From DASSUW01 sp963803335 (GTDB lineage Bacteria > Actinomycetota > Thermoleophilia > Solirubrobacterales > Solirubrobacteraceae), in the NCBI GenBank assembly GCA_963803335.1, contig CAWDME010000015.1, positions 1 to 64,000 on the forward strand: DNA of 64,000 nt. Reading direction: 5' to 3'. Made by a program: the position numbers and the translations under genes. Position 1 is the stretch's first letter. Each line of letters begins with the position of its first letter. The notes under the pieces were generated by a model. The model was given only the letters and a program-made list of their open reading frames with translations, was not told the DNA's origin and made no database searches. Positions 33,261 through 42,077 of this stretch are shown piece after piece.

Positions 33261-33666
33261 ATGATCCTCCCCAGCTTTCCCGCCCAGCTCGTCGACGAGT
33301 GGATCCCCGCGCTCGACGGCGTCGAGGCGAAGTTGCGCGCCGGCGCGTGCGTCGCGGTCGTCGGTGGCGGCTCGCGCCGAAGTGAGCCTCCTCCAAGAGG
33401 CGTTCCCACACAGCCGGATCGATGCGTTCGACGATCACCGGATCCCCGGCGCGTACTACGACCTCGTCGCCTGCTGGGAGTACCTCCGCGGCCACGAGGA
33501 CCCGGTCGGCGTCGCACGGCACATCCACGGTTGCCTCGCCGGCGACGGGACCTGGCTCGTCGTCGATGCCAGTGACTTCACCGACGTGATGGTCGCCGGC
33601 GGGTTCTCCAGCGCGCGGCGCGTCTGCGACACGCCGCTGCACCTGGTGCTCGAGGCCCGGCCGTGA
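33261..33666 (+). pseudogene. Relic of a class I SAM methyltransferase, shrunken and frameshifted
   Basis: The ATG at 33261 opens LPSFPAQLVDEWIPALDGVEAKLRAGACVAVVGGG, the entry to methyltransferase motif I of a common actinobacterial family of about 350 residues. The frame breaks at about 33385 and continues as EVSLLQEAFPHSRIDAFDDH, YYDLVACWEYLRGHEDPVGVARHI and LVLEARP. Motif I is degraded (VADVGCGHG expected), the segment after DDH has lost about 25 residues, and about 50 or more residues before the C-terminus are missing. The piecewise collapse points to a decaying gene rather than a sequencing slip. Confidence 0.7.
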
Positions 33667-33679
33667 GACGGTTGGCGTC

Positions 33680-34543
33680 GTGACGCGGATCGGCATCCAC
33701 CTCCCGCAGCTCGTCGAGCGGCCGAGCGCCGCCGCGTTCGCCGAGGCGGTCGAGTGCGCGGTCGCCGCCGAGCGGCTGGGCTATGACGCGATCTCGGTCA
33801 ACGACCACGTCGTCTACCACGGGCCGTGGCTCGACGGGCCGACGCTGCTCGCGGCCGCCGCCGTCCGCACGCGCCGCATCGGCCTCGCCACGACCGTGCT
33901 GCTGCCCGCGCTGCGCGGCGCCGCCGTGTCCGCGCAGACGCTCACGGCGATCGACCAGCTCTCCGGCGGGCGGTTGATCGCCGGCGTCGGCATCGGGTCG
34001 CACGCGCCCGACTACGAGATCTGCGGCGTGCCGTTCGAGCGCCGCGGCACGGCGCTCGACGAGGCGATCGCCGTACTGCGGGAGCGCTGCCCGGACGGGC
34101 CGCCGATCTACGTAGCGAGCTGGGGCCGCGCGCTGCCGCGCGTCGCCCGTGCCGGTGACGGCTGGGTCGCGTCGGCGCTCCACAACGGGCCTGAGGCGTT
34201 CGCCGAGCAATGGCAGCACCTGCGAGCGCTCCTCGCCGAGGAGGGCCGCGACCCCGACGCCTTCCCGAACATCCTCGCCACGCTCTTCTTCTACGTCGGC
34301 GAAGACGCCGAGCGCGTGATCGCGGAGCGGCTCGCACCGCTGCTCGGCAAGCCGCCCGCCGACATGCTCGCGTGCTCGGCCTTCGGCACCGCCGACGACG
34401 TCGCCGATCGGGTCCGCGCCTACGCCGACGCGGGCGCGCAGCAGATCCACCTGTGGCCCGCCGCCGACCCGCTCGAGCAGATCGAGGCGCTAGCCTCGGC
34501 GGGCGATGGACTCCTACTCCGACAGCGGCCTCTGCGGGTCTGA
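33680..34543 (+). CDS. LLM-class (luciferase-like, probably F420-dependent) oxidoreductase
   Basis: 287 residues of a luciferase-like TIM barrel: RIGIHLPQL, AAERLGYDAISVNDHVVY, RTRRIGLATTVLLPALR, QLSGGRLIAGVGIGS, then IYVASWGRALPRVARAGDGW and GTADDVADRVRAYADAGAQQIHLWP. The SGGRL-x-x-GVG-x-G motif is typical of actinobacterial F420- or FMN-dependent LLM enzymes. The substrate is unknown. GTG start at 33680, 14 bases after the methyltransferase relic. It is the last recognisable chromosomal gene before the repeat-bounded island. Confidence 0.87.
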   Translation: MTRIGIHLPQLVERPSAAAFAEAVECAVAAERLGYDAISVNDHVVYHGPWLDGPTLLAAAAVRTRRIGLATTVLLPALRGAAVSAQTLTAIDQLSGGRLIAGVGIGSHAPDYEICGVPFERRGTALDEAIAVLRERCPDGPPIYVASWGRALPRVARAGDGWVASALHNGPEAFAEQWQHLRALLAEEGRDPDAFPNILATLFFYVGEDAERVIAERLAPLLGKPPADMLACSAFGTADDVADRVRAYADAGAQQIHLWPAADPLEQIEALASAGDGLLLRQRPLRV

Positions 34544-34694
34544 CGTCCCACCCCTGGTAGGCGAGCTTCTCACCGGCACCGGGCTCACCTTGCGCGAGGC
34601 GGCCGCGGCGATCGAGCGCGGCGAGACACCCCCGCTGACGCCGCTCCAGCGCCGGATCGTCGAAGACTGGGCAACCCGCGCTGTGCTGCCGTGA
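34506..34694 (+). CDS. Small uncharacterised protein
   Basis: 62 residues, no family recognised. The composition is protein-like: LVGELLTGTGLTLREAAAAIERGE, then TPLQRRIVEDWATRAVLP, suggesting two helices. It overlaps the end of the LLM gene by 38 bases in another frame. The left copy of the 152-base inverted repeat begins eight bases after its stop, and its last bases resemble the moeA terminus, so it may instead be a hybrid ORF formed at the island edge. Confidence 0.4.
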   Translation: MDSYSDSGLCGSDVPPLVGELLTGTGLTLREAAAAIERGETPPLTPLQRRIVEDWATRAVLP

Positions 34695-34701
34695 TCGGCT
34701 G

Positions 34702-34853
34702 AGGGACCATGGCCTAGGCGGGCGGGTCCTGTCAGGAAATGGAACCCGCCGGCGACTTTGCAGGCGAGGGCGCTCCACCTCTCAGACGCATTTCGAGATG
34801 AGCAAAGCTCGCCGGCCCGCAACGCCCTTTCCTGCCACCCACCCGAGAAGCGT
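34702..34853 (+). repeat. 152-bp inverted repeat, left copy (IR-L)
   Basis: The reverse complement of 63128-63279 matches here over the full 152 bases with nine differences (about 94%) and no gaps. It starts AGGGACCATGGCCT and ends CACCCGAGAAGCGT, and contains the pair GGCGGGT...ACCCGCC able to form a hairpin. Together with the other copy it brackets all insertion sequences and cargo genes of the window. A shared TCGGCTGA lies directly outside both copies. Confidence 0.9.
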
Positions 34854-34887
34854 CTACGACTCAGGGATCGACCGCTGTCGCGTTCAC

Positions 34888-35065
34888 GCGAGGCTGTCGC
34901 GTAAGTCCGCGGCGACGGTCGTTTGTTGTCGCATTCTCCAATGACGTGCCGACCTGACGGCGATCGCCGGCGTTGCTTCTGCGCACCGCCGCGCCGGTCG
35001 GCAACGCCTCCGCGAGATCGTTGGAGATTTCTCCAACGCCCTCGACTTATGCGACAGCCTCACGC
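34888..35065 (+). repeat. Short inverted repeat upstream of the degenerate IS110-type transposase
   Basis: CGCGAGGCTGTCGC (34888-34901) is matched in reverse complement by GCGACAGCCTCACGCG (35050-35065), and GTTGGAGATTTCTCCAAC (about 35023-35040) is a palindrome between them. This lies in the 5' non-coding end of the transposase at 35181, where IS110-group elements encode their guide (bridge) RNA, so a folded RNA is possible. Confidence 0.4.
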
Positions 35066-35180
35066 GATAGATGGCATGAGCAGCCGGGTCTATCCGGGCG
35101 CGTGTGTAGGGACCTCCTCAGCTCAGGCGCGGCGCTTGTCCGCGCAGGCGTTTGAACCGTGGAGCTTGAGGAGGCCCCGT

Positions 35181-36198
35181 GTGACGATCGTAATGGGACT
35201 CGATCAGCATCGAGCGCAGATCACCGCCGACTGGCTGGACACGTCGACCGGGGAGGTCTCGCGTGCGCGCGTGTCGCCGGCGGACCGCGCCGGCGTCCGG
35301 GAGTTCGCCGAGCGCTTCCGCGACCGGGAGCTCGAGGTGGCGCTGGAGGCGACGACGGGATGGCGGTTCGTGGTCGAGGAGCTGCAGGCCGTCGGGGCGG
35401 GCGTGCATCTGGCCGAGCCGGCGGAGACGGCGGCTCGGCGGGGGAACAAGAAGCGGGCCAAGAGCGATCGCGCGGACGCCCGGCATCTGCGCGAGCTGCT
35501 GATGATCGGTCGGCTGCCGGAGTCGTGGATCGCACCGGAGCACATCCTCGATCTGCGTGCGCGGGTCAGGCTGCGGCACACGCTCTCGGCGCAGCGCGGC
35601 GAGTGGCAGCAGCGCATCCAGGCGGTGCTCTATCACCACGGATGCCCGCAGCGACGCAACCTGATGACGGGCGAGGGGCAGCAGTGGCTTGCCGCCCAGC
35701 CACTACCGGCGGGCGCGCGCGAGCAGGTCACGGTCGCGCTGGCGATGATCGAGGCGGTCGATGTCCAGCTGGCGCCGCTGACGCGCGAGCTGCGCGCCTA
35801 TGCGCGCCGTCAGCCGGGGTGTCGAGCGTTGATGGGCCACTTCGGGATCGGCGGGCTGGTCGCCGTGACGATCCTCGCCGAGCTCGGTGACGCGCGGCGG
35901 TTCTCCTCCTCGCGCGACGCCGTCCGCTACGGCGGCTTGGACATCACCGTCCACCAGTCCGACATGCGCCGCGCCGCCGGCCACCTGTCGCGCCAAAGGG
36001 CCACCCGCGTTGCGGTGGGCGCTGTTCGAGGCGGCGCAATCGGCGGCGCGCGCCGGCAGTCCCGACCGCGACTACTACCGGCAGACGGCGGAGCGGTTGG
36101 GCGCCAATCGCGCGTGCCTGTCGATCGCCCGCAAGCTGCTCAAGCGCTGCTACCACACGCTGCGCGAACTCGGCGAGGAGGCGCTGCAACCGGCGTGA
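35181..36198 (+). pseudogene. IS110-family transposase, one frameshift
   Basis: GTG 35181 follows a strong GAGGAGG ribosome site. The DEDD RuvC-like domain is intact: MGLDQHRAQITADWLD, the Glu of VALEATTGW and KSDRADARHLRELL. The transposase_20 domain begins LMGHFGIGGLVAVTILAELGDARRF and SSRDAVRYGGLDITVHQSD. At 35993-35996 a CAAAGGG run changes the frame; with CAAGGG the chain continues as RQGPPALRWALFEAA and ends KLLKRCYHTLRELGEEALQPA at 36198. A single extra A therefore separates it from a full-length protein of about 340 residues. It is a different lineage from the paired IS110 elements further right; element ends were not found. Confidence 0.8.
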
Positions 36199-36980
36199 AG
36201 TCGGTCATGCGCGCGCAGCCCTCACTGACACCGATGCGCCGCGGCCGGCTCCTCCCATGCTCCTGCCGCCACGTCCGCGTGGACGGCCCTGATAGACCGA
36301 GCGGCCGCAACGCTTTCCCCAGCGGGATCACCCCATCAACCATCATGTCGCCGGCGCGGCGCCAACCCGCGCCGCGGACCGAGATAAGGCTGGGCGCCCG
36401 CGCGCACATGACCCGCACAGCGAACCGGCCGCACGCGCCTCCAGACGCCCGCGGCAGTTGCAGCCACAGAACCGGACCCGCGCTTGACGCCTGGGCCCTG
36501 CACAGATAAGGAGCAGCGTGCGACCGACCGCGCCACTCGACGACGAGACTGTCGAGCTGCACGGAAACCAGCAGTCGCCCCACGGCGGCTTGCTGCTGCT
36601 TAAGGCGAAGACGGAGGCCGGCTGCGCGCCCGGGCGACCGCTCCGAACGGATAACGACCCGGATAGGCGTTCGGAGCACGCGGCCGAGCAGGGCTCGAGG
36701 GATCGACTGCCTTGACTTGCGGTCGTGAACGGACGAGTGTTCCTGACGTCGGCGGCTTCGGAGGTCCCGTCACAGAAGAGCTCGACGAGATGAGGGCGCG
36801 CACCGCTCCGCGATTGCGCTTGCGGTGGCTCTCGCGCTCGTGATTGACGCGACGTCGACTCCCTCATCGGCGACCGCGCACGCGCCGCCAGCGTGCGGAT
36901 GAGGGTCCACGACAGCCCCAAGCCTCGTCGGCCAGGGAGGGCACCGACCACGGTCAACCCCAACCCAAGGAGGTCGAGTC
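36199..36980. other. Gene-poor stretch before the GH3 gene
   Basis: No convincing gene. Around 36808-36900 one plus-strand frame reads SAIALAVALALVIDATSTP and stops soon after, which resembles a leftover signal peptide without a start codon. The last 60 bases hold the promoter and ribosome site (AAGGAGG at about 36967-36973) of the GH3 gene. The right end of the degenerate IS110-type element should lie somewhere here. Confidence 0.5.
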
Positions 36981-39446
36981 ATGTCGAGTCCGCAGGCCAG
37001 AGGCCGTCTGCGCAGGGGAAGGAAGGCGATGTTCGTCGTCGCTGTCGGCGCCCTGTTGACGGCAGCGCTGGCTGTCCTCATGGGCCAGGGCGTCGCCGCT
37101 TCCGCACACCCGGGCAACAACGCTCCGTGGCTCGATCCCCACAAGCCGATTCAGGCCCGAGTGAACGCCCTGCTGCGTGCGATGACCTTGCCCGAGAAGG
37201 TCGGCCAGATGGACCAGCAGCTCGTCGACAACGTGACCGGTCCGTCCAACGCATGCGGCAGCCAGGGCTGGGCCCAGCTGAACCAGAGCTGCCTGAAGAC
37301 GTGGCTGGTCGACAACCACACGGGCTCTCTGCTCGCAGGCGGTACCGACAACCCGCCGGATACCACCGGGCAGGGCGGCACCGGTAACACCGGCTACGAC
37401 TGGGCCAACGAGTACAACATGATCCAGCAGTACGCGATCCAGAATTCGCGGCTGCACATTCCGTTGATCTTCGGGGTCGACGCAGTGCACGGCTTCGGCC
37501 ATCCCTGGCAGGCGCCGCTCTACCCCCAGTCGATCGGCATGGGCGCCACCTGGCATCCATCGGCGGCTCGCGCGGGCGGAGCCGCGACCGCTGACGCGGT
37601 CCGCGCGACCGGCTGGAACTGGGTCTTCGCCCCAGTCCAGGATCTGGCCCGTGACAACAGGTGGGGACGTACATACGAGACCTGGGCCGAACAGCCGGTG
37701 CTGGCGGCGGCGATGGGCGGCGCGAACATCCAAGGCATGCAGGCGCCCGGTCCGGCCGGTTCGCTCGACGTGGCGGCAACGGTCAAGCACTTCGCCGGCT
37801 ACTCGCAGTCGATCAACGGCCACGACCGCAACGAGGCGCTGCTGCCCCTGAACTACCTGCAGAGCGTGATCCTTCCGTCCTACACCGGCGGCATCGACGC
37901 CGGAGCTGAGACGGTCATGGCGGACTCCGGCTCGATCAACGGCGTTCCGGCCACCGGGTCGCACTACCTACTGACCCACATCCTGCGCCACCAGATGCAC
38001 TTCCGGGGCGTCGTGATCAGCGACTACCAGGACGTGCAGGCATTGCAGACTGCCTACCACGTCGCGGCCACTCCGGCCGAGGCGATCGCCAAGGCCGTGA
38101 ACGCCGGTGTCGACATGGCCATGTACGTGGTCAGCCCGGATCAATGGCAGACCGCGACCCTTGAGGCCGTGAACTCACATCTGATCTCGAAGGCACGGAT
38201 CGATGAGGCGGTACGCCGGATCCTCACGCTGAAGTTCGAGCTCGGTCTGTTCGACCAGGCCTGCGTCCGCGACCCGAGCAAGCCGTGCGTCGACGCCAAC
38301 GCCGCCAACGCAGCGGTCACCGCTGGGCGGAACGGGACACTCAAGGCGGCGCAGGACTCGATCACCCTGCTGCGCAACCAGAACAACGCGCTGCCGCTCT
38401 CGACGTCGGCCCAGGTCGTCGTCACCGGCCCGAGCGCCGACTCGATGACGAACCAGCTCGGCGGGTGGAGCGTCAGCTGGCAGGGTGTCTTCGGTGCCGG
38501 TCACGTCTGCTGCATGGGCCCGCCTGACCAGATCCCGCCCGGCTCCACGGTGCAGAAGGGGATTCTCAACAACGACAGCAACGCCGTGTTCGTGCCGGAC
38601 GGCAACACCGCCGCGCACACCCCCGCCGACGCCTACGTCGTGGCGGTCGGTGAGAAGGCGTACGCCGAAGGGCTGGGCGACAACCCGGCGCCGCAGTTGC
38701 CGCCTGACCAGAAGGCGTTGATCACGGCGCTCAAGGCCACCGGCAAGCCGGTGATCGTCGTCGTCATCGCCGGACGTCCGGTCGGCCTGGGGGCGGATGC
38801 CGAGAACGTGAACGCGATTCTGATGGCCTACCAAGGCAGCACGGAGGCCGGGCAGGCAGTCGCCGACGCGATCTTCGGCAAGATCAACCCGAGCGGCAAG
38901 CTGCCGATCAGCTGGCCGTCCGACGCCGCTGCGCCGGGCGGGGACTTCGACGGCTCCGCATTCTCACCGCTGGGTGACCAGCCGAAGTTCTTCGACCAGC
39001 TGCCGGGCACGGGATCCGGGCAGGGGCACGCCTACAACCCGCTCTACCCGTTCGGGTTCGGCTTGTCCTACACCACGTTCACGACGAGCGGCCTCTCGGT
39101 GACACCGAGTGTCTCTCGCCACGGCACGGCCAGGGCGACGTTTACGGTTACCAACACCGGAACACGTAGCGGGACCGACATCGTTCCCGTCTACGTGGCC
39201 CAGCCAGTCAGCAGCGTGATCGTGCCTCCGCAGCGGTTGGTCGGATTCGCGCGGGTCACGCTCGACGCCGGCCAGGCCAAGGTCGTTCACGTCGAATTCC
39301 CGGTCTCAACGCTGGCCGAGACGCAGGGAGACATCGACGCGTCCGGACCACCGACTGTCGAGCCGGGTAGCTACACCGTCCAATTGAACAACAACGTCAC
39401 AACGCCGTACAACGTCGCCGCGTCAGCGGCGTTCACCATCCACTGA
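36981..39446 (+). CDS. Secreted glycoside hydrolase family 3 beta-glucosidase
   Basis: 821 residues. A twin-arginine-like basic start (RGRLRRGRKAMF) and hydrophobic core VVAVGALLTAALAVLM form the export signal. The GH3 N-terminal barrel has PLIFGVDAVHGFGHPW, DLARDNRWGRTYETW, VKHFAGYSQSINGHDRNE and the nucleophile loop RGVVISDYQDV (Asp348). The C-terminal domain has ISWPSDAAAPGG and YPFGFGLSYTTF, and a fibronectin III-like domain closes the chain. It would release glucose from beta-glucans outside the cell. It lies alone between two insertion elements; shape and ribosome site are intact, so it looks like a functional cargo gene. Confidence 0.93.
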   Translation: MSSPQARGRLRRGRKAMFVVAVGALLTAALAVLMGQGVAASAHPGNNAPWLDPHKPIQARVNALLRAMTLPEKVGQMDQQLVDNVTGPSNACGSQGWAQLNQSCLKTWLVDNHTGSLLAGGTDNPPDTTGQGGTGNTGYDWANEYNMIQQYAIQNSRLHIPLIFGVDAVHGFGHPWQAPLYPQSIGMGATWHPSAARAGGAATADAVRATGWNWVFAPVQDLARDNRWGRTYETWAEQPVLAAAMGGANIQGMQAPGPAGSLDVAATVKHFAGYSQSINGHDRNEALLPLNYLQSVILPSYTGGIDAGAETVMADSGSINGVPATGSHYLLTHILRHQMHFRGVVISDYQDVQALQTAYHVAATPAEAIAKAVNAGVDMAMYVVSPDQWQTATLEAVNSHLISKARIDEAVRRILTLKFELGLFDQACVRDPSKPCVDANAANAAVTAGRNGTLKAAQDSITLLRNQNNALPLSTSAQVVVTGPSADSMTNQLGGWSVSWQGVFGAGHVCCMGPPDQIPPGSTVQKGILNNDSNAVFVPDGNTAAHTPADAYVVAVGEKAYAEGLGDNPAPQLPPDQKALITALKATGKPVIVVVIAGRPVGLGADAENVNAILMAYQGSTEAGQAVADAIFGKINPSGKLPISWPSDAAAPGGDFDGSAFSPLGDQPKFFDQLPGTGSGQGHAYNPLYPFGFGLSYTTFTTSGLSVTPSVSRHGTARATFTVTNTGTRSGTDIVPVYVAQPVSSVIVPPQRLVGFARVTLDAGQAKVVHVEFPVSTLAETQGDIDASGPPTVEPGSYTVQLNNNVTTPYNVAASAAFTIH

Positions 39447-39460
39447 TCCACGAACCCGGA

Positions 39461-39488
39461 ATCGCCGCGCCAAATCCGGCGCGGCGAT
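39461..39488 (+). terminator. 11-bp hairpin after the GH3 gene
   Basis: ATCGCCGCGCC and GGCGCGGCGAT pair perfectly around AAATCC, beginning 15 bases after the GH3 stop. No T tract follows. The next 290 bases up to 39780 show no supported gene. Confidence 0.7.
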
Positions 39489-39780
39489 CCCGCCGCCAAG
39501 CTCACGAGGGTCCTATCGGCCAACGGTCTCAGCGTCACGATGATCACGCCGGGTCCTGTGGCCGCTCGGGAGGCAAACGCCGCGGCGATACGAGCGGCTT
39601 GCCGCTAGCGCTATGGACGAAACTGAGCAGTGGGGTTCGGGCACCGCCGAGGGCGAGCCGCGCTATCGCAATGCGCGACGACGAGCACTAGGCGCCGGCG
39701 GACGACGCACGCCAGAGCGAAGGCCTGCGACTGCCCTTGCCCTCCCCGTCTGGACCGGGCGTGCCGAGGTTCTTGTCTGG

Positions 39781-40332
39781 TTATGGCAAGAGTCGCAGGT
39801 GCTGCGCGGTCCAGTCCAGCACCGACACGACGTCACCGGGCTGCATGAACTCAAACATGAATTCGGATCCGTCAAGCTCGGGCGTGATCTCCCAGCCGTG
39901 GCCTGTTGCCGATGGCCGCGGCGTGTGAGCGGGGTACACCGCGAGCTGTTTGGTGGATCGTAGGTCGAAGCGATTTCCATGCGCAACCGCGTTGCGCAGA
40001 TGGCGAACCATCTCAAGGATGGGTGCCCGATCGAAATAGTGATGAGCGCCGAGAGCGTCGCCGAGTGTCAGCAGTGCACCAGCCAGCCATACCCGTTCGA
40101 ATTGCTCCTGCCGACCGGCTTGGCCAGCGATGGCCAGGTAGTGCGGGAGGTGGTAGCTCACGCTCGGCCTCAGGTGACGCTCTGCCACCAGCGCGCCGGG
40201 TGCGGCCGGCGGCAGCAACGCCACGGCGCCTCGCTGACGAGCAAGCGTGATTGCTGCGTGATGCACGAAGAGATCGTCCTTGAGCGACTCCGCGAGACGT
40301 GCGATTGCGCTCGCGTCATCTGCTGAGCCCAT
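39781..40332 (-). CDS. Uncharacterised helical protein with HEPN-type R-x4-H motif
   Basis: 183 residues. Helical throughout: ASAIARLAESLKDDLFVHHAAITLA, FERVWLAGALLTLGDALGAHHYF, then ILEMVRHLRNAVAHGNRFDL. The RNAVAH segment fits the Arg-x4-His signature of HEPN-domain ribonucleases, preceded by hydrophobic helix positions as in that fold. HEPN proteins often act in toxin-antitoxin and antiphage systems. No minimal nucleotidyltransferase partner is adjacent. It lies downstream, on the same strand, of the HARE-HTH/RNase-H-like locus with a 116-base gap. The HEPN assignment rests on the motif only; other helical 'RNAxxHG' proteins of unknown function exist. Confidence 0.6.
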   Translation of the reverse strand: MGSADDASAIARLAESLKDDLFVHHAAITLARQRGAVALLPPAAPGALVAERHLRPSVSYHLPHYLAIAGQAGRQEQFERVWLAGALLTLGDALGAHHYFDRAPILEMVRHLRNAVAHGNRFDLRSTKQLAVYPAHTPRPSATGHGWEITPELDGSEFMFEFMQPGDVVSVLDWTAQHLRLLP

Positions 40333-40448
40333 GCCCCGACGATAGGGATGCGCCTCGGACCGAGTCGCGGATGCGGAGCACTCACCCGCCGTTGGACAAT
40401 CATCGCCGAGCCTGGATCGCGCTTGCGCCTTACGCGAGTAGCGACAGG

Positions 40449-41326
40449 TCAGCCGGCTCGTACGACGAGCGGGCTCGCATGAAGTAGTGCGTCATCGGTC
40501 GACCACCCGCTCCAAATGGCCGCCGCGCCGATCAAGGAAAGCGGTCGCTCCGCGGTGACGGTTGCCGCTCGTCGCGGATCCGGTAGGGCGGCCGTGAACG
40601 CGGCGACAGCAATTTCGGCGTCAGCGACGTGTGAAACCCCCTTGGCGGTCGCCGTGACGAATGCTTCCCAGACGAACACACCGCATCCAGCGGACGCAAA
40701 CGCGGGCCAATCGGTCCAAAAGGCCGCATTGGGATGCCGGTGACGAATCCCGTCGAGCACCCAAGCGGCTTGAACAAGTCCGGTAGCCAAGGCCCCGGTT
40801 CCAGCGCCGGCAGACCACGAACGGTTCCCCTCGCCGGCTCGTGCGCGACCTAGGTTCATCTCCTCACGCGGGACCGGAACGAACAGCGGGCATTCGAATC
40901 CGAGTGCGACGGGACGTCCGACGGCAAGCTCACGGCAGACGGCCTCGACCAAGTGCGACGGCTTCGACTGATCGTGTACCTCGTCCACGGGGGCGTCGCC
41001 TTCGCTTCGGCCCAGCCGAACCTCCCCGTCGCAACAGAGCCAACATCGGCGCAAAACACAACGAGTTCGGCCACCGAGTCCCGTTCTGCTCGCACAAGCG
41101 CGATGCGTCCGCTGCCGTCGTCACTCGCCTCAAAGAGATTGGGATACTGAACAGCCCGGGCTCGAAGTTGGTGCGCTCGTGCATTCCCGCCGTCGCGCCT
41201 CAGATAGAGGGCGCGCTCGGCGATCACGCGTGCGAGATCCTCTCCATACATGACTCCGCCGAACTCGCGTAGCACGAGCACCATGGCCTCGTGGAGCGTC
41301 AATCCCACTAGCCGAGCGTAAAGCAC
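40449..41326 (-). pseudogene. HARE-HTH domain joined to an RNase-H-like (DUF429-like) domain, one frameshift
   Basis: The first frame (41326 to about 41010) reads LTLHEAMVLVLREFGGVMYGEDLARVI, ERALYLRRDGGNARAHQLRARAVQYPNLFEA and a closing strand: the pattern of the HARE-HTH winged helix found with chromatin proteins and restriction enzymes. It continues as LVVFCADVGSVATGRFGWA, which looks like the first strand of an RNase-H fold. The rest is in another frame, to 40449: VALGFECPLFVPVP, FVWEAFVTATAKGVSHVADAEIAVAAF and LSLIGAAAIWSGW. One extra C at a GGGCC run near 41010 would join them. Acidic residues at D-V-G, F-E-C and D-A-E could form a metal site. It may be one fused protein or two overlapping genes. 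Confidence 0.55.
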
Positions 41327-41439
41327 GGGTAGCTCTTCTCATGCGCGAGAAGTTTCGGCCCAGCTGCTGGCGATCGCGGGTCGCTGGTTCGGACAGCGAA
41401 CCTCGCATTTCGAACCACCCGGAGGCGAGCTCCCGTGAC

Positions 41440-41643
41440 TCAGGTCTGCGCAGTCTCTGCGCGGACGGCCGTCACTTCGTAGTAGTCGCCCATTCGAATG
41501 TCCTCACCCGCTTTGCTCGTCCAGACCAGATCGCGAATCTGCTTCGCGAACCAATATGCGTCGTGTCCGAGATCAGGGAGATCCGACCCCGTCTCACGCG
41601 TCGGATCGCGTCGGGTCAGCTCGATCGTGATCTTGCCTTGCAC
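41440..41643 (-). CDS. Small uncharacterised protein
   Basis: 67 residues: KITIELTRRDPTRETGSDLPDLGHDAYWFAKQIRDLVWTSKAGEDIR, then GDYYEVTAVRAE. It reads like a compact alpha/beta protein. It is on the same strand and upstream of the HARE-HTH locus, about 115 bases away, and base composition is lower in GC than the chromosome outside the island. No family is recognised. It could be the first gene of the small minus-strand cluster ending with the HEPN-motif protein. Confidence 0.45.
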   Translation of the reverse strand: MQGKITIELTRRDPTRETGSDLPDLGHDAYWFAKQIRDLVWTSKAGEDIRMGDYYEVTAVRAETAQT

Positions 41644-42077
41644 CTACAACTCCTCGAGCTCGGTGAAAAGGTGGGATGCCGCTTGCGAGTTGGAGCATGC
41701 CAGCTGTCTGTCTCACACGTCCCACTTCGACGCTGCCAGGACGAGCGCTCGCGTGACCGAGTGCTAACGGCCAAGGCTCACCGCTACTTTGCGCGACCGA
41801 TGAAAGTCAAGTGCCTGGCGGACGAATTCTTCGGGCTTCGAGCGTCCGGGACGGCGGGCCGGCGGAGGCGCTCATCGACGCTCGCCGTCACTCGGTCCGG
41901 TGCATGCGCGCTCGGGTGCGTGGTTCCGCGCTATTTCGGCGCGCCGGGTCGGCACCGGCTTGCCGGTGTGGTCGTCGCGGGTTAGCTTGTCGGTGGGCGC
42001 GGGTGACTGACGTAGCGAAGCGCAGACGTCAGGAGCTTTGAGTCTGCCGCGCGGCTTTGCCCCGTTGAGGGCCTACT

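Noticed and set aside
34923..35180. N-terminal extension of the IS110-type transposase
   Set aside because: Composition is unlike the transposase, and a strong ribosome site precedes GTG 35181 where the family homology begins.
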